Assembly (NCBI RefSeq): GCF_014836415.1
Contig: NZ_JACSQY010000002.1
Span: forward strand, 1-64,000
Direction: 5' to 3'
Source: Sporosarcina gallistercoris
Lineage (GTDB): Bacteria; Bacillota; Bacilli; Bacillales_A; Planococcaceae
Length of the DNA: 64,000 nucleotides
Part shown: positions 17,120 through 26,617 of the stretch, one piece after another
How the letters are laid out: the number at the start of each line of letters is the position of its first letter
Numbering within the stretch: the stretch's first letter is position 1
Program-made: the position numbers and the translations under genes
The notes under the pieces: generated by a model
Databases searched by the model: none
Told to the model about the DNA's origin: nothing
What the model saw: the letters and a program-made list of their open reading frames with translations, nothing else

Positions 17120-17836
17120 TCAATCTAAGCAAATCACCTGCTCGTCTTTTGCTTGCATAAATGCAAGCACCTTTTCAAACCACTCCGCACAATCGGCGCT
17201 GTAACAAATATGGTGTTTTCCAGTATCTGAGAAGATCAGCTGTTTCAAATTGGAACCTAGGGAATGATAGAGCAAGTGGGCACTTGAGTAAGGAACAATC
17301 CCGTCCTGCTTACCTTGTACAATGCACACAGGTACGGTGATTCTGTCATAATAAGGCTCGACCTGCTGAACAATCCTAGTGAATTGATAGGCTGAACGGA
17401 TTGGTGTATTGGCCAATTTGTAGCGATACAAGTGATAAAACGTGTTCGGTGGAAAGTGCCGGATGACTGGCTCCGATAGTAAAATCGCAGCATCCGCCAA
17501 CAATTGTCTTGGTGAGATGTACTTGGCGGCAGCACTCAGTAGGATCAGGCGTTCGACAGGATATCGAAGCGCCAGATACAGCGCTATCAATCCTCCCATT
17601 GAAAATCCTACAACAAAAATACGATCTGTCCGTTTACTCAGTCGTCTATACGCGAGTTCCGCTTCCATAAGCCAGGCTTCTGCAGAGATTTCAGTGAGTC
17701 TTCCGCCAGGTTCATGTCCAGGTAATACCGGGATATCGATGATCCAGTCCGTCTTTTCCTTCAAATACTGGACGAACGGGCGCACTTCAAATGAGCCGCC
17801 CGTAAATCCATGCAGAATAATTACACCTGTTTCCAC
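17120..17836 (-). CDS. Alpha/beta-hydrolase, carboxylesterase-like
   Basis: A 238-residue serine hydrolase resembling Bacillus/Geobacillus carboxylesterase Est30. The nucleophile is in VGFSMGGLIALY (Ser about 97), the oxyanion region is ILHGFTGG near the N-terminus, and the Asp and His of the triad are in VQGKQDGIVPY and DTGKHHICYS. It is cytosolic, with no signal peptide. It follows murF by three bases, so it is co-transcribed with cell-wall genes; the natural substrate is unknown. Confidence 0.9.
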   Translation of the reverse strand: METGVIILHGFTGGSFEVRPFVQYLKEKTDWIIDIPVLPGHEPGGRLTEISAEAWLMEAELAYRRLSKRTDRIFVVGFSMGGLIALYLALRYPVERLILLSAAAKYISPRQLLADAAILLSEPVIRHFPPNTFYHLYRYKLANTPIRSAYQFTRIVQQVEPYYDRITVPVCIVQGKQDGIVPYSSAHLLYHSLGSNLKQLIFSDTGKHHICYSADCAEWFEKVLAFMQAKDEQVICLD

Positions 17837-17839
17837 GGA

Positions 17840-19219
17840 TCACGCCTCCGTTTCCAGTACACCTTTCAACACGTTTTCAAGCGCCATCCCCCGAGATCCT
17901 TTCAACAAAATAATGGACCGTTCGTCAATGGATTGGAGTAGTTTCTCGATAATCGGTGCATAGTCATCCTCTGTCCAGATCAGTTCCACTGTCGTGTTTC
18001 GTTTGCGCAGTTCGTCGTATAGCCAATGCATTCTAGGTCCGTATAAGGCAATTCCCTTCAACTGTAGGTTGGCAAGTTCGTCCGCAACTGATTCATGGAA
18101 ATACCGCTCATCCTGTCCAAGTTCCAGCATATCCCCCAGTACTACCCACTTTTCACGGCGAAGCTCCGTTTGGCCAATGAATGTCAAAGCTGCACGCAAC
18201 GATGTAGGTGCGGCATTATACGCATCATTAATGAACAATGCACCACTTTTCGCGGTGACTGGCTGCATACGCATAGGTGTTAAGATTGCATGTAAAAGGG
18301 CACTCCGGATCGCTTCGTCAGTCATACCTAGTTTTTTGGCGACCAGCATGGCTGCTAGTGCATTTTTCACTTGGTGTTCCCCGTAGACGGGGATGGTAAA
18401 TTGGCCTTCAATTTGACCCGAGACAGTGAATTGACTGCCTTGTTCAGTCACTTTGATATCTTTTGCCACAACGTCACACGCATCCCCGTACCCAAACGCT
18501 CGCGCGTCGAGTTCGGGATGGTCATTCACAAGTGCTGTCAGAAGCGGCTCATCGCCATCAAAGTAAAACGATCCGTCCGACGATAGCCCTTCAATAATTT
18601 CAAATTTCGCTTTAGCAATTCCCTCACGGCTTCCGAGATCCTGCATGTGGGCTTCACCGATATTCGTAATGATTGCAACATCCGGCTTCGCTAAATTAGA
18701 TAGGAACGAAATTTCCCCGAAGCCACTCATCCCCATTTCCAGAACCGCAACTTCGGTATCTTCTTCAAGAGAGAGGATCGTTAACGGCAACCCGAGTTCG
18801 TTATTGAAATTCCCCTCCGTTTTACGGACCGCAAATCCAGCACCTAAAACACTTGCCAGTAAATCTTTTGTCGATGTTTTTCCATTCGACCCTGTGACAC
18901 CAATCACTTTGCATACCAGCTGTTCCCGATAGCTGCGAGCAAGTTGCTGCAGCGCAAGTTCCGCATCCTCTACAAATAGGAGCGGTATGTCTTTAGGGGG
19001 ATTCGGTTCGTCAGCAAGCCAAAGTGATGCAGACGCACCATTTTCAATAGCAGAGCGCACATACGTATGACCGTTTGCATGTTCTCCGCGGAACGGGATG
19101 AATAACTCCCCTTCCCGGATATTTCTCGAGTCGATCGTTGCACCCGTCACTGTAATTCCTTCTAATAGTTGCCCGGGAGCATCCAACCAGTTTGCCAGTT
19201 CAGTCAGTTTTCGTTTCAT
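17840..19219 (-). CDS. murF: UDP-MurNAc-tripeptide-D-alanyl-D-alanine ligase
   Basis: A 459-residue Mur ligase. The P-loop is VTGSNGKTSTKD (about residues 108-119), TEGNFNNELGLPLT and ITNIGEAHMQDLGS are conserved central-domain motifs, and NDAYNAAPTS marks the C-terminal domain. It adds D-Ala-D-Ala made by Ddl, whose gene lies 12 bases upstream. Confidence 0.97.
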   Translation of the reverse strand: MKRKLTELANWLDAPGQLLEGITVTGATIDSRNIREGELFIPFRGEHANGHTYVRSAIENGASASLWLADEPNPPKDIPLLFVEDAELALQQLARSYREQLVCKVIGVTGSNGKTSTKDLLASVLGAGFAVRKTEGNFNNELGLPLTILSLEEDTEVAVLEMGMSGFGEISFLSNLAKPDVAIITNIGEAHMQDLGSREGIAKAKFEIIEGLSSDGSFYFDGDEPLLTALVNDHPELDARAFGYGDACDVVAKDIKVTEQGSQFTVSGQIEGQFTIPVYGEHQVKNALAAMLVAKKLGMTDEAIRSALLHAILTPMRMQPVTAKSGALFINDAYNAAPTSLRAALTFIGQTELRREKWVVLGDMLELGQDERYFHESVADELANLQLKGIALYGPRMHWLYDELRKRNTTVELIWTEDDYAPIIEKLLQSIDERSIILLKGSRGMALENVLKGVLETEA

Positions 19220-19231
19220 TAGTTATCCCAC

Positions 19232-20299
19232 TCAATCCATTGTGTATTGTATCTGTTGTTTTTCGGCATGACGCGCGATTGCCAACTCTATGAGTCGGTC
19301 GATCAATTCCGGATAGCTGACGCCTGTATGCTGCCAGAGAAGCGGGAACATACTCGTCGGTGTAAATCCAGGCATCGTATTGACTTCGTTGATCAGCACT
19401 TCATCATTTTCCGTCACAAAGAAGTCTGCACGAACGAGTCCGGCACAGTCGAGCACTTTGAATGCGCGGAACGCCATGTCTTTCATGTGCGCTGCAACAT
19501 CTTCAGGTACTTGCGCCGGAATCACTAACTCCGTGTTTCCGTCCTGGTATTTCGCTTCGTAATCGTAAAATGCTGCAACAGGCTTGATTTCACCTGGAAC
19601 TGAACATGCCGGATCATCGTTGCCAAGTACGCCCATTTCGATTTCGCGCGCTGTGACCCCTTGCTCCACAATGATCTTCCTGTCGAATTTCAATGCGAAA
19701 TCTATAGCCTGCTTCAAACTTTCCCGATTGTCCGCTTTGCTGATCCCGACACTCGAGCCTAAGTTAGCCGGTTTTACAAATACGGGGTATTCCAGTGTTT
19801 GTTCTGCAGCGTCCAGTAGACGCGTTTCTTCTCTTACCCACTCTGACCGTATGAAGTGGACGTAAGGTACTTGCGAGAGTCCAGCTTGAGCAAACAGCTG
19901 TTTCATGACAACTTTATCCATTCCCGCTGAAGAGGCGAGAACACCATTTCCTGCGTACGGGATATTCATCACTTCGAAAAGCCCTTGAACTGTTCCGTCT
20001 TCCCCATTTGTTCCATGGAGCAGCGGCAAGATGACATCCGGCTTACTTTCCAGCTGCAAAAATTGAGCGATGCTATCCGGTCCGCTTACGCCCTGACCAT
20101 CCAAACGCAATTCTTCGATTGTTTCTGCAGGTGCCATCAGTGGTGTGCCGGTACGCCATTCCCCTTCAGGTGTTATGTAGATCGGCATCACTTCGTATTT
20201 GTCAAAATCGATTGCCCGTGTAGCAGCGCGTGCGGTGGATAAGGAAACCTCATGTTCCGCTGACTTTCCTCCATAGACTAACCCAAGCTTTTTTTTCAT
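19232..20299 (-). CDS. ddl: D-alanine-D-alanine ligase
   Basis: A 355-residue ATP-grasp ligase. [15 protein letters not shown] is the N-terminal D-Ala site motif, [14 protein letters not shown] the ATP-binding loop and [17 protein letters not shown] the Mg2+ and substrate loop. The ATG at 20299 has GAGAGGG upstream; the earlier start at 20314 is less suitable. First gene of the ddl-murF-esterase operon. Confidence 0.97.
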   Translation of the reverse strand: MKKKLGLVYGGKSAEHEVSLSTARAATRAIDFDKYEVMPIYITPEGEWRTGTPLMAPAETIEELRLDGQGVSGPDSIAQFLQLESKPDVILPLLHGTNGEDGTVQGLFEVMNIPYAGNGVLASSAGMDKVVMKQLFAQAGLSQVPYVHFIRSEWVREETRLLDAAEQTLEYPVFVKPANLGSSVGISKADNRESLKQAIDFALKFDRKIIVEQGVTAREIEMGVLGNDDPACSVPGEIKPVAAFYDYEAKYQDGNTELVIPAQVPEDVAAHMKDMAFRAFKVLDCAGLVRADFFVTENDEVLINEVNTMPGFTPTSMFPLLWQHTGVSYPELIDRLIELAIARHAEKQQIQYTMD

Positions 20300-20513
20300 C
20301 GCAATCCCTCTCAATCCGTTAGTTTTCGTCTCACTAGTTTACCATGAACCGCGTATGAAGCTAGAAAAAACCTTTACCTTCATCTATTGTTAGAGTAGTA
20401 AGATTTCCAATGAAGAAACTTCCGATTCCACAATTACGTCTTATGAACTACGTGAATCTTTAACCTAACTACGGTATACTTTACCAATCATTTCCTTAGG
20501 AAGGAGAATCACT

Positions 20514-21695
20514 TTGAAACTCTCTACCAAGTGGACAGACAGATTTGACTGGACACTTGCCTTTTATCTTTTATTATTTTGTATCGTCAGTTTGACCGCA
20601 ATTGGTTCTGCACAAAATTCAGGACAGTACAATACAAATTTCATCCCTTTGCAAATCCGGTGGTATGTCCTTGGAGCATTCATTATTTTTGTGATGATCC
20701 AGCTTGAACCTCAACAATATAAAAAACTGGCGTGGCCCCTGTATGCTTTCGGAATTTTCCTGTTACTATTTCTCATGCTGGCACCCGGCGGTCAAGACCA
20801 GATTGCCGAAATCCGTCTCGGTGCGAAGCGTTGGCTGCATCTACCTGTCATTGGCACCATACAGCCTTCGGAGTTCATCAAGACTTTTTTCATCCTCGGA
20901 TTAGCTCGAACCGTCAGCAACCATCATGAACGCTATCCGGAAAAGTCGCTTAAGATGGATATGATGCTGTTAGGAAAAGCAGGTGTGATGTTGCTTGTTC
21001 CGCTTGCTTTCATTATGAAACAGCCAGACTTAGGAACTTCTCTTGTTTTCATCGCGATTACCATTGCTGTCGTCATCGCATCTGGAATCTCATGGAAACT
21101 GCTTGCTCCATTGATGGCGGCCGGTGCAACGCTCGGCGCGACTCTTTTGTGGATGGCGATTTATGCACAAGATTTTTTGCAGAAACTCGGTTTTGATCCC
21201 TATCAATTTAAGCGTGTCTATTCTTGGCTCGATCCCTATTCGTACCCCGGTGAAGAAGGGTATAACTTGATCCAGGCGATGACGGCGATTGGCTCTGGAG
21301 AGTTCACGGGGAAAGGCTTCAAAGAAAGCGTTGTGTATATCCCAGAAAACCACACAGACTTCATCATCAGTGTGATTGGAGAAGAGTGGGGATTTATCGG
21401 ATCCAGTTTACTGATTACGCTTTTCTTCGTCTTCATTTACCATTTGACAAAAATCGCATTGACGTTGAAAGATACGTTCAGTGTATATGTGACAGCTGGT
21501 GTAATTGCCATGTTAGCTTTCCACGTCTTAGAGAATATCGGCATGAATATTCAACTTCTGCCGATTACCGGAATACCTCTGCCTTTCATCAGCTACGGAG
21601 GGAGTTCCTTATTCAGTAATATGTTTGCGATTGGTTTAATTTTCAGTATGCAATTCCACCAGCAAAATTATCTATTTGAAACTGAAGATGAGTAA
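20514..21695 (+). CDS. SEDS-family peptidoglycan polymerase, RodA/FtsW type (copy 1)
   Basis: A 393-residue polytopic protein with about ten transmembrane helices. Family motifs present: GAKRWLHLPVIGTIQPSEF (about 100-120), KQPDLGTSLVF, the large loop GSGEFTGKGF with IPENHTDFIISVIGEEWGF, and GIPLPFISYGGSSL. SEDS proteins polymerise lipid II with a partner class B PBP. The start is TTG with AAGGAGAA ten bases upstream. It is followed 96 bases later by a close paralogue of the same length. RodA-like rather than FtsW-like by loop sequence, but this is a judgement by eye. Confidence 0.9.
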   Translation: MKLSTKWTDRFDWTLAFYLLLFCIVSLTAIGSAQNSGQYNTNFIPLQIRWYVLGAFIIFVMIQLEPQQYKKLAWPLYAFGIFLLLFLMLAPGGQDQIAEIRLGAKRWLHLPVIGTIQPSEFIKTFFILGLARTVSNHHERYPEKSLKMDMMLLGKAGVMLLVPLAFIMKQPDLGTSLVFIAITIAVVIASGISWKLLAPLMAAGATLGATLLWMAIYAQDFLQKLGFDPYQFKRVYSWLDPYSYPGEEGYNLIQAMTAIGSGEFTGKGFKESVVYIPENHTDFIISVIGEEWGFIGSSLLITLFFVFIYHLTKIALTLKDTFSVYVTAGVIAMLAFHVLENIGMNIQLLPITGIPLPFISYGGSSLFSNMFAIGLIFSMQFHQQNYLFETEDE

Positions 21696-21791
21696 CCGAA
21701 CAAAACAGGAAGATTTCCCCTTGCGAATAGGGGGGCTTTTCCGGTTATAATGAATGGCTGTAACTCTATGAAACGACAAAGGTGAATAAAT

Positions 21792-22973
21792 ATGAAAATA
21801 GAACAAAAATCTGCGGATCGATTCGATTGGCCATTGGCGTTTCTCTTGCTGATGTTCGGTGGAATCAGTCTGGTCGCTATTTCTTCTGCTCAAACTACAG
21901 GACAATATGGCATCAATTTTATACCGTCTCAAATTCAGTGGTATGTCGTAGGCTCAATCATAATTGCGATTACGATGTACTTCGAACCTGAACAATATAA
22001 GAAAGCGGCATGGCTCATTTATGGAGCGGGCATTTTCGCTCTCTTCGTGCTGTTCATCCTCCCGGAAAGTATGGAACTTGTAGCCCGCCGTAACGGAGCT
22101 AAAAGTTGGTTCCACTTACCTGGTGTCGGCAGTATTCAGCCTGCTGAATTCATGAAGACATTTTTCATCATTGGTCTCGCTCGAGTCATTACGAAGCACC
22201 ATGAGAAGTTTACAGAGAAAACCTTGCAAACCGATTTCATGCTGCTATTGAAAATCGGTGTCGTGCTGATCGTGCCACTGTTCTTCATCATGACGCAGAC
22301 CGATTTGGGCACAGCACTGGTTTTCCTCGCCATCACTGCGGCTCTCACTATCGTGGCAGGGATCACTTGGAAAATCTTGTTGCCGATCTTTCTCGGAACT
22401 GCTTCAATCGGCGGCACGATGCTCTTGATGGCATTATATGCCCAAGATTTTTTAAAGACACTCGGATTTAAGGAATACCAATTCCAGAGGATCTATTCCT
22501 GGCTCGATCCGTATTCCTATTCTTCAAACGAAGGCTTGCATCTGATCACTTCGTTGAATGCGATTGGATCCGGCGAGATTTTCGGTAAAGGGTTTAAAGA
22601 CCGCGAAGTGTATGTACCGGAGAGTCACACAGACTTCATCTTCAGCGTGATTGGTGAAGAATGGGGATTCGTCGGCGCAAGCGTCGTCATCTGTCTGTAC
22701 TTCTTCCTGATTTATCATTTGACGAAGATCGCTTTGGAATTAAAAGATCCGTTCAGTACGTATATTGCTGCAGGGATTATTGCAATGATCACTTTCCACG
22801 TGTTCGAAAACATCGGAATGACAATTCAATTGCTGCCGATCACAGGAATCCCGCTGCCGTTCATCAGTTATGGAGGAAGTTCACTGATGGGCAATATGCT
22901 CGCTATCGGGCTGATTTTCAGTATGAAGTTCCACCATCGAACGTATATGTTCAACTCCGATGACGAAGAATGA
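21792..22973 (+). CDS. SEDS-family peptidoglycan polymerase, RodA/FtsW type (copy 2)
   Basis: A 393-residue paralogue of the preceding gene. The motifs GAKSWFHLPGVGSIQPAEF, TQTDLGTALVF, GSGEIFGKGF, VPESHTDFIFSVIGEEWGF and GIPLPFISYGGSSL are all kept, so both copies look functional. A TATAAT (21746-21751) lies 40 bases upstream of the ATG, suggesting its own promoter; TTGCGA 19 bases before it is a weak -35. Most divergence between the copies is in the first cytoplasmic loop. Confidence 0.9.
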   Translation: MKIEQKSADRFDWPLAFLLLMFGGISLVAISSAQTTGQYGINFIPSQIQWYVVGSIIIAITMYFEPEQYKKAAWLIYGAGIFALFVLFILPESMELVARRNGAKSWFHLPGVGSIQPAEFMKTFFIIGLARVITKHHEKFTEKTLQTDFMLLLKIGVVLIVPLFFIMTQTDLGTALVFLAITAALTIVAGITWKILLPIFLGTASIGGTMLLMALYAQDFLKTLGFKEYQFQRIYSWLDPYSYSSNEGLHLITSLNAIGSGEIFGKGFKDREVYVPESHTDFIFSVIGEEWGFVGASVVICLYFFLIYHLTKIALELKDPFSTYIAAGIIAMITFHVFENIGMTIQLLPITGIPLPFISYGGSSLMGNMLAIGLIFSMKFHHRTYMFNSDDEE

Positions 22974-23013
22974 AAAAACACGTCCACAAGAATTTCCTGT
23001 GGACGTGTTTTTT
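22973..23013 (+). terminator. Bidirectional terminator
   Basis: A perfect 15-base stem (22973-22987 with 22999-23013), A-rich on one arm and T-rich on the other. It serves the second SEDS gene and, from the other side, the small gene ending at 23016. Confidence 0.92.
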
Positions 23014-23015
23014 AG

Positions 23016-23156
23016 TTATGGTTGGATTTGCGGGTCTTGCTGAGCAGGCGGTGTAAGAGCCTTCAGCATATCTAGACGCGATTTTGTCATTGTAGCGGAA
23101 ACACCTAACTTCGCTAAGTTTGTGATGATCTTCTTCAAATCGATTTCTTTCGCCAT
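23016..23156 (-). CDS. Small protein of 46 residues, possibly Lmo0850-like
   Basis: ATG at 23156 follows GAGGTGG at seven bases and opens 46 codons (MAKEIDLKKIITNLAKLGVS..., ending QQDPQIQP). A bidirectional terminator begins three bases past the stop. The pattern of a charged N-terminal helix and a TKSR motif recalls the Lmo0850 family of small Firmicutes proteins, but that match is from memory and unproven. Function unknown. The ribosome site and terminator argue that it is real. Confidence 0.7.
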   Translation of the reverse strand: MAKEIDLKKIITNLAKLGVSATMTKSRLDMLKALTPPAQQDPQIQP

Positions 23157-23338
23157 CTGGTTCCACCTCAACCTTTCTATAGTGCAGGACGCACAAATTG
23201 GACGTAAGGTTCTATTTTGTTTAAATCATGATGTTTTCGTTGTCTAACTTCATTATACCACAATTGTCAAGTTTTTAACCTTTCAATTGTGTTACAAAAT
23301 CACTTTCTTCGTAAATTTTATTAAATAGGCTTTAATTG

Positions 23339-23367
23339 TTGACATACCCCCCATCGGTACATTAAGT
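23339..23367 (+). promoter_or_regulatory. Promoter and CsoR operator before csoR
   Basis: TTGACA (23339-23344) is followed directly by TACCCCCCATCGGTA (23345-23359), which fits the CsoR box pattern TACCCC-N-GGGGTA with one weaker arm, and then by a poor -10 (TTAAGT). The box fills the spacer, so repressor binding would block polymerase. Confidence 0.75.
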
Positions 23368-23392
23368 TTTAATTAAGAAAGGGGTGATGAAT

Positions 23393-23716
23393 ATGATCCA
23401 TGAAGACGAGCTTTTGGTTGCTGAGGAACCCTCTTGTCGTAAGAGTCACCACCCCGATAGTGTCAAAACGAATCTTATTCACCGATTGAATCGCGTTGAA
23501 GGCCAAATACGCGGGATTAAAAAAATGATTGAGAATGATGTGTACTGTGATGACATCATTACGCAATTGGCCGCGACACAATCTGCTTTGAATAGCGCTG
23601 CCAAAGTATTGTTGGACGGACATTTAAAAGGATGTGTGAAAGAGCGGCTTGCTGAAGGCGATGATGCGGTGCTCGATGAATTGCTCATTACGGTTTCTAA
23701 ATTGATGAGAAAATAA
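23393..23716 (+). CDS. csoR: CsoR-type copper-sensing repressor
   Basis: A 107-residue all-helical DUF156 repressor. The Cu(I) ligands Cys-His-Cys are in VYCDDIITQ and DGHLKGCV. The start at 23393 is eight bases after AAAGGGG; GTG at 23384 and ATG at 23387 are too close to that site. It heads the copper cluster, with CsoR boxes before both csoR and copA. Confidence 0.93.
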   Translation: MIHEDELLVAEEPSCRKSHHPDSVKTNLIHRLNRVEGQIRGIKKMIENDVYCDDIITQLAATQSALNSAAKVLLDGHLKGCVKERLAEGDDAVLDELLITVSKLMRK

Positions 23717-23731
23717 GGGAGGAATTTAACA

Positions 23732-23941
23732 ATGGAAAAAACAACATTAACAGTTAAAGGAATGTCTTGCGGACATTGTGTAAAAGCGGTTGAAGAGAGT
23801 GTAGGAAAACTTACGGGAGTTGAATCTGTTTCGGTTAATCTTGATGCGGGCACTGTAGAAGTTTCTCATGATGCCGCTGCTGCAGATCGTAAAAGTATCG
23901 AAGAAACGATTGAAGACCAAGGATACGACGTCGTTCAGTAA
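23732..23941 (+). CDS. copZ: Copper chaperone CopZ
   Basis: A 69-residue single HMA domain with the metal motif GMSCGHC at residues 10-16. CopZ hands Cu(I) to CopA and to CsoR. It follows csoR by 15 bases and is read from the same promoter. Confidence 0.95.
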   Translation: MEKTTLTVKGMSCGHCVKAVEESVGKLTGVESVSVNLDAGTVEVSHDAAAADRKSIEETIEDQGYDVVQ

Positions 23942-23950
23942 CTGTTTAAT

Positions 23951-23977
23951 AAACCGCACGCCTAGGTTGTGCGGTTT
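23951..23977 (+). terminator. Terminator after copZ
   Basis: Stem AAACCGCAC/GTGCGGTTT (23951-23959 with 23969-23977) followed by CTCTTC. The weak T-tract suggests partial termination between copZ and copA. Confidence 0.7.
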
Positions 23978-24035
23978 CTCTTCACTTTATTCAAAATACG
24001 AGATGGTGTAGGGCTTTTATTTTTTCACTATTATA

Positions 24036-24050
24036 TACCCCTATGAGGTA
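24036..24050 (+). promoter_or_regulatory. CsoR box before copA
   Basis: TACCCCTATGAGGTA is a near-palindrome of the CsoR operator type, inside TATATACCCC, which supplies a -10-like TATATA. It lies 22 bases before the copA start and implies direct copper induction of copA. Confidence 0.8.
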
Positions 24051-24071
24051 TAAGAGAGAAGGTCAAGCAAG

Positions 24072-26474
24072 ATGAGTGAAAAACGAATGGATATCCCGAT
24101 TACCGGCATGACGTGTGCAGCTTGTGCGAATCGGATTGAAAAAGGACTATCTCGCATGGATGGTGTTCAAGAAGTTGCCGTCAATTTCGCAACGGAGAAA
24201 GCCGCAGTGACAGTTGACTCGGATACTGCTGATTTGCCTGCCATCCGTGCAAAAATCCAGTCACTCGGCTACGAAGTGACTGAACGGCAAGTCGATTTAC
24301 AGCTGACAGGTATGACGTGTGCAGCTTGTTCCGCCCGGATTGAAAAAGTACTTTCGCGAATGCCCGGTGTTTATCATGTGAATGTGAACTTGGCACTGGA
24401 AACTGGACGCGTCACATATGATCCGACCGCTCTTTCTGTAGAACAGATTGTCGGCAAAATCGAAAAGATCGGCTATGGGGCATCTGTTAAAGGCGGAGAT
24501 ACCGCGCCTGAAGAAGACCCTAGAAAGACGGAAATCCGTAAAAAGACTCGGATGTTTGTGCTATCGGCCGTTCTGTCATTACCATTGTTGTGGACGATGT
24601 TCGCCCACTTTTCCTTCACTAGCTGGATGTACGTACCGGCTTTATTCATGAATCCGTATTTCCAGTGGCTACTCGCAACACCGGTCCAGTTCTGGATTGG
24701 CTGGACGTTTTATAAAGGGGCATTCTCTGCACTTCGAAACGGCAGTGCCAATATGGACGTACTCGTTGTACTGGGAACGTCAGCTGCATACTTCTATTCG
24801 GTATTTCTTGTTCTGACAGGCTCGGATCATGGCTTGTATTTTGAAACAAGTGCCGTCCTGATCACACTGATTTTACTCGGCAAGCTATTTGAAGCACGTG
24901 CTAAAGGGCATTCATCTGACGCTATTAAAAAGCTCATGGGACTGCAGCCAACGATGGCAGTTATTGAGCGGGATGGTGTCATTTCTGAAATCTCGATTTC
25001 CGATGTGCAAGTTGGAGATGTGCTCGTGATTCGTCCAGGGGCTTCCGTTCCAGTAGATGCAGAAGTGCTGTCAGGTGCGTCAGCTGTGGATGAATCGATG
25101 CTGACCGGCGAAAGTCTGCCTGTCGAAAAAGTGACAGGCGATCTGTTGTATGCAGCGACTGTGAATGCGAATGGCTCCCTGAGGGTTCGAGCGAAAAACA
25201 TCGGGAAAGATACGATGCTGTCTGGAATCATTCGGGTGGTCGAAGAAGCACAAGGATCGAAAGCACCCATTCAACGTCTAGCAGATAAAATCTCAGGCGT
25301 CTTCGTGCCTGTAGTAGTCGGGATCGCTATCGTGACTTTTCTCGTATGGTATTTCGTCGTAACACCGGGTGATTTCGCTCAGGCGTTGACGAGTACGATC
25401 GCGGTATTGGTGATTGCTTGTCCATGTGCACTTGGACTCGCAACCCCGACATCGATCATGGCAGGATCCGGCCGGGCTGCGGAGCATGGTATTTTGTTCA
25501 AAACTGCCGAAGCGATGGAACAGACGAAATCGATTGATACGATTGTGTTCGATAAAACAGGGACGATAACAAAAGGGACACCAGAAGTGACGGACTTCCA
25601 TGTGTTAGATCCATCGAAACAGGATCGGATGGTAGCACTCGCAGCCGCAGCTGAAAGTGATTCCGAACACCCAGTCGCTCGTGCGATTACAGCTTTCGGA
25701 GTAGAAAATGCGAAACAAATTCCGACGGTTGAAGAGTTCGAATCCATCCCCGGTCACGGAATCCGTTGTAAGATTGAAGGCATGGAAGTATTACTCGGTA
25801 ATCAGAAATTGTTGGAGCGTTTTGATGTTTTGTTCGATGGCGGGATTGCAGACATAGCTTCCCTAGAAAATGAAGGCAAAACGGTGATGTATATGACGGT
25901 GGACGGCGAGCATTCAGGAGTGATCGCTGTTGCGGATACGGTAAAAGAATCCTCAGCTCAAGCTGTGAAAGAATTACATGCACTTGGGATGGAAGTCATC
26001 ATGCTGACAGGTGATCAGGAGCGGACGGCGAAGTCGATAGCAGCGACTGTCGGGATCGACCGAGTCATTGCAGGTGTATTGCCTGACCAAAAAGCCCAAA
26101 CGATAGCTCAATTGCAAGCTGAAGGAAAACGGGTCGCGATGGCGGGTGACGGTATCAATGACGCTCCAGCTCTTGCCGTTGCGGACATCGGTTTAGCGAT
26201 GGGCACCGGAACTGCAGTTGCGATGGAAGCCGCGGATATCACGTTAATGCACGGTGATTTGCTGCGAGTTCCGGATACGCTTACGATGAGCCGGCTGACA
26301 GTCAGAAATATTAAGCAGAATTTGTTTTGGGCGCTTGCGTACAACACAATCGGGATTCCGATTGCAGCAGCTGGATTGCTTGCCCCTTGGGTCGCCGGTG
26401 CTGCAATGGCGTTCAGTTCTGTGTCGGTTGTCTTGAATGCTTTGCGTTTGCAACGCGTGAAGTTGCGTTCATAA
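24072..26474 (+). CDS. copA: Copper-exporting P1B-type ATPase CopA
   Basis: An 800-residue Cu(I) exporter. Two N-terminal HMA domains each carry GMTCAAC (about residues 12 and 80). Then come TGES actuator motif, the membrane CPC of [13 protein letters not shown], the phosphorylation site DKTGT, the SEHP nucleotide-binding motif and GDGINDAP. Eight transmembrane helices are expected. The presence of two HMA domains is typical of Bacillus CopA. Confidence 0.97.
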   Translation: MSEKRMDIPITGMTCAACANRIEKGLSRMDGVQEVAVNFATEKAAVTVDSDTADLPAIRAKIQSLGYEVTERQVDLQLTGMTCAACSARIEKVLSRMPGVYHVNVNLALETGRVTYDPTALSVEQIVGKIEKIGYGASVKGGDTAPEEDPRKTEIRKKTRMFVLSAVLSLPLLWTMFAHFSFTSWMYVPALFMNPYFQWLLATPVQFWIGWTFYKGAFSALRNGSANMDVLVVLGTSAAYFYSVFLVLTGSDHGLYFETSAVLITLILLGKLFEARAKGHSSDAIKKLMGLQPTMAVIERDGVISEISISDVQVGDVLVIRPGASVPVDAEVLSGASAVDESMLTGESLPVEKVTGDLLYAATVNANGSLRVRAKNIGKDTMLSGIIRVVEEAQGSKAPIQRLADKISGVFVPVVVGIAIVTFLVWYFVVTPGDFAQALTSTIAVLVIACPCALGLATPTSIMAGSGRAAEHGILFKTAEAMEQTKSIDTIVFDKTGTITKGTPEVTDFHVLDPSKQDRMVALAAAAESDSEHPVARAITAFGVENAKQIPTVEEFESIPGHGIRCKIEGMEVLLGNQKLLERFDVLFDGGIADIASLENEGKTVMYMTVDGEHSGVIAVADTVKESSAQAVKELHALGMEVIMLTGDQERTAKSIAATVGIDRVIAGVLPDQKAQTIAQLQAEGKRVAMAGDGINDAPALAVADIGLAMGTGTAVAMEAADITLMHGDLLRVPDTLTMSRLTVRNIKQNLFWALAYNTIGIPIAAAGLLAPWVAGAAMAFSSVSVVLNALRLQRVKLRS

Positions 26475-26490
26475 CTTGAATTTCCCGAAG

Positions 26491-26530
26491 ACCGGAAGAA
26501 ATGGGGTCACTCCCGTCTCTTTCGGTTTTT
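26491..26530 (+). terminator. Terminator after copA
   Basis: An imperfect stem (ACCGGAAGA...TGGG with CTCCC...TCTTTCGGT) followed by TTTTT. Confidence 0.6.
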
Positions 26531-26617
26531 CATGTTTCAAGTTATTGTTTTCAAGGACAAATTCACTCGTTCATGTATACTATAGAAATACAATACTTTC
26601 CTGAAAGGCGGCATACA

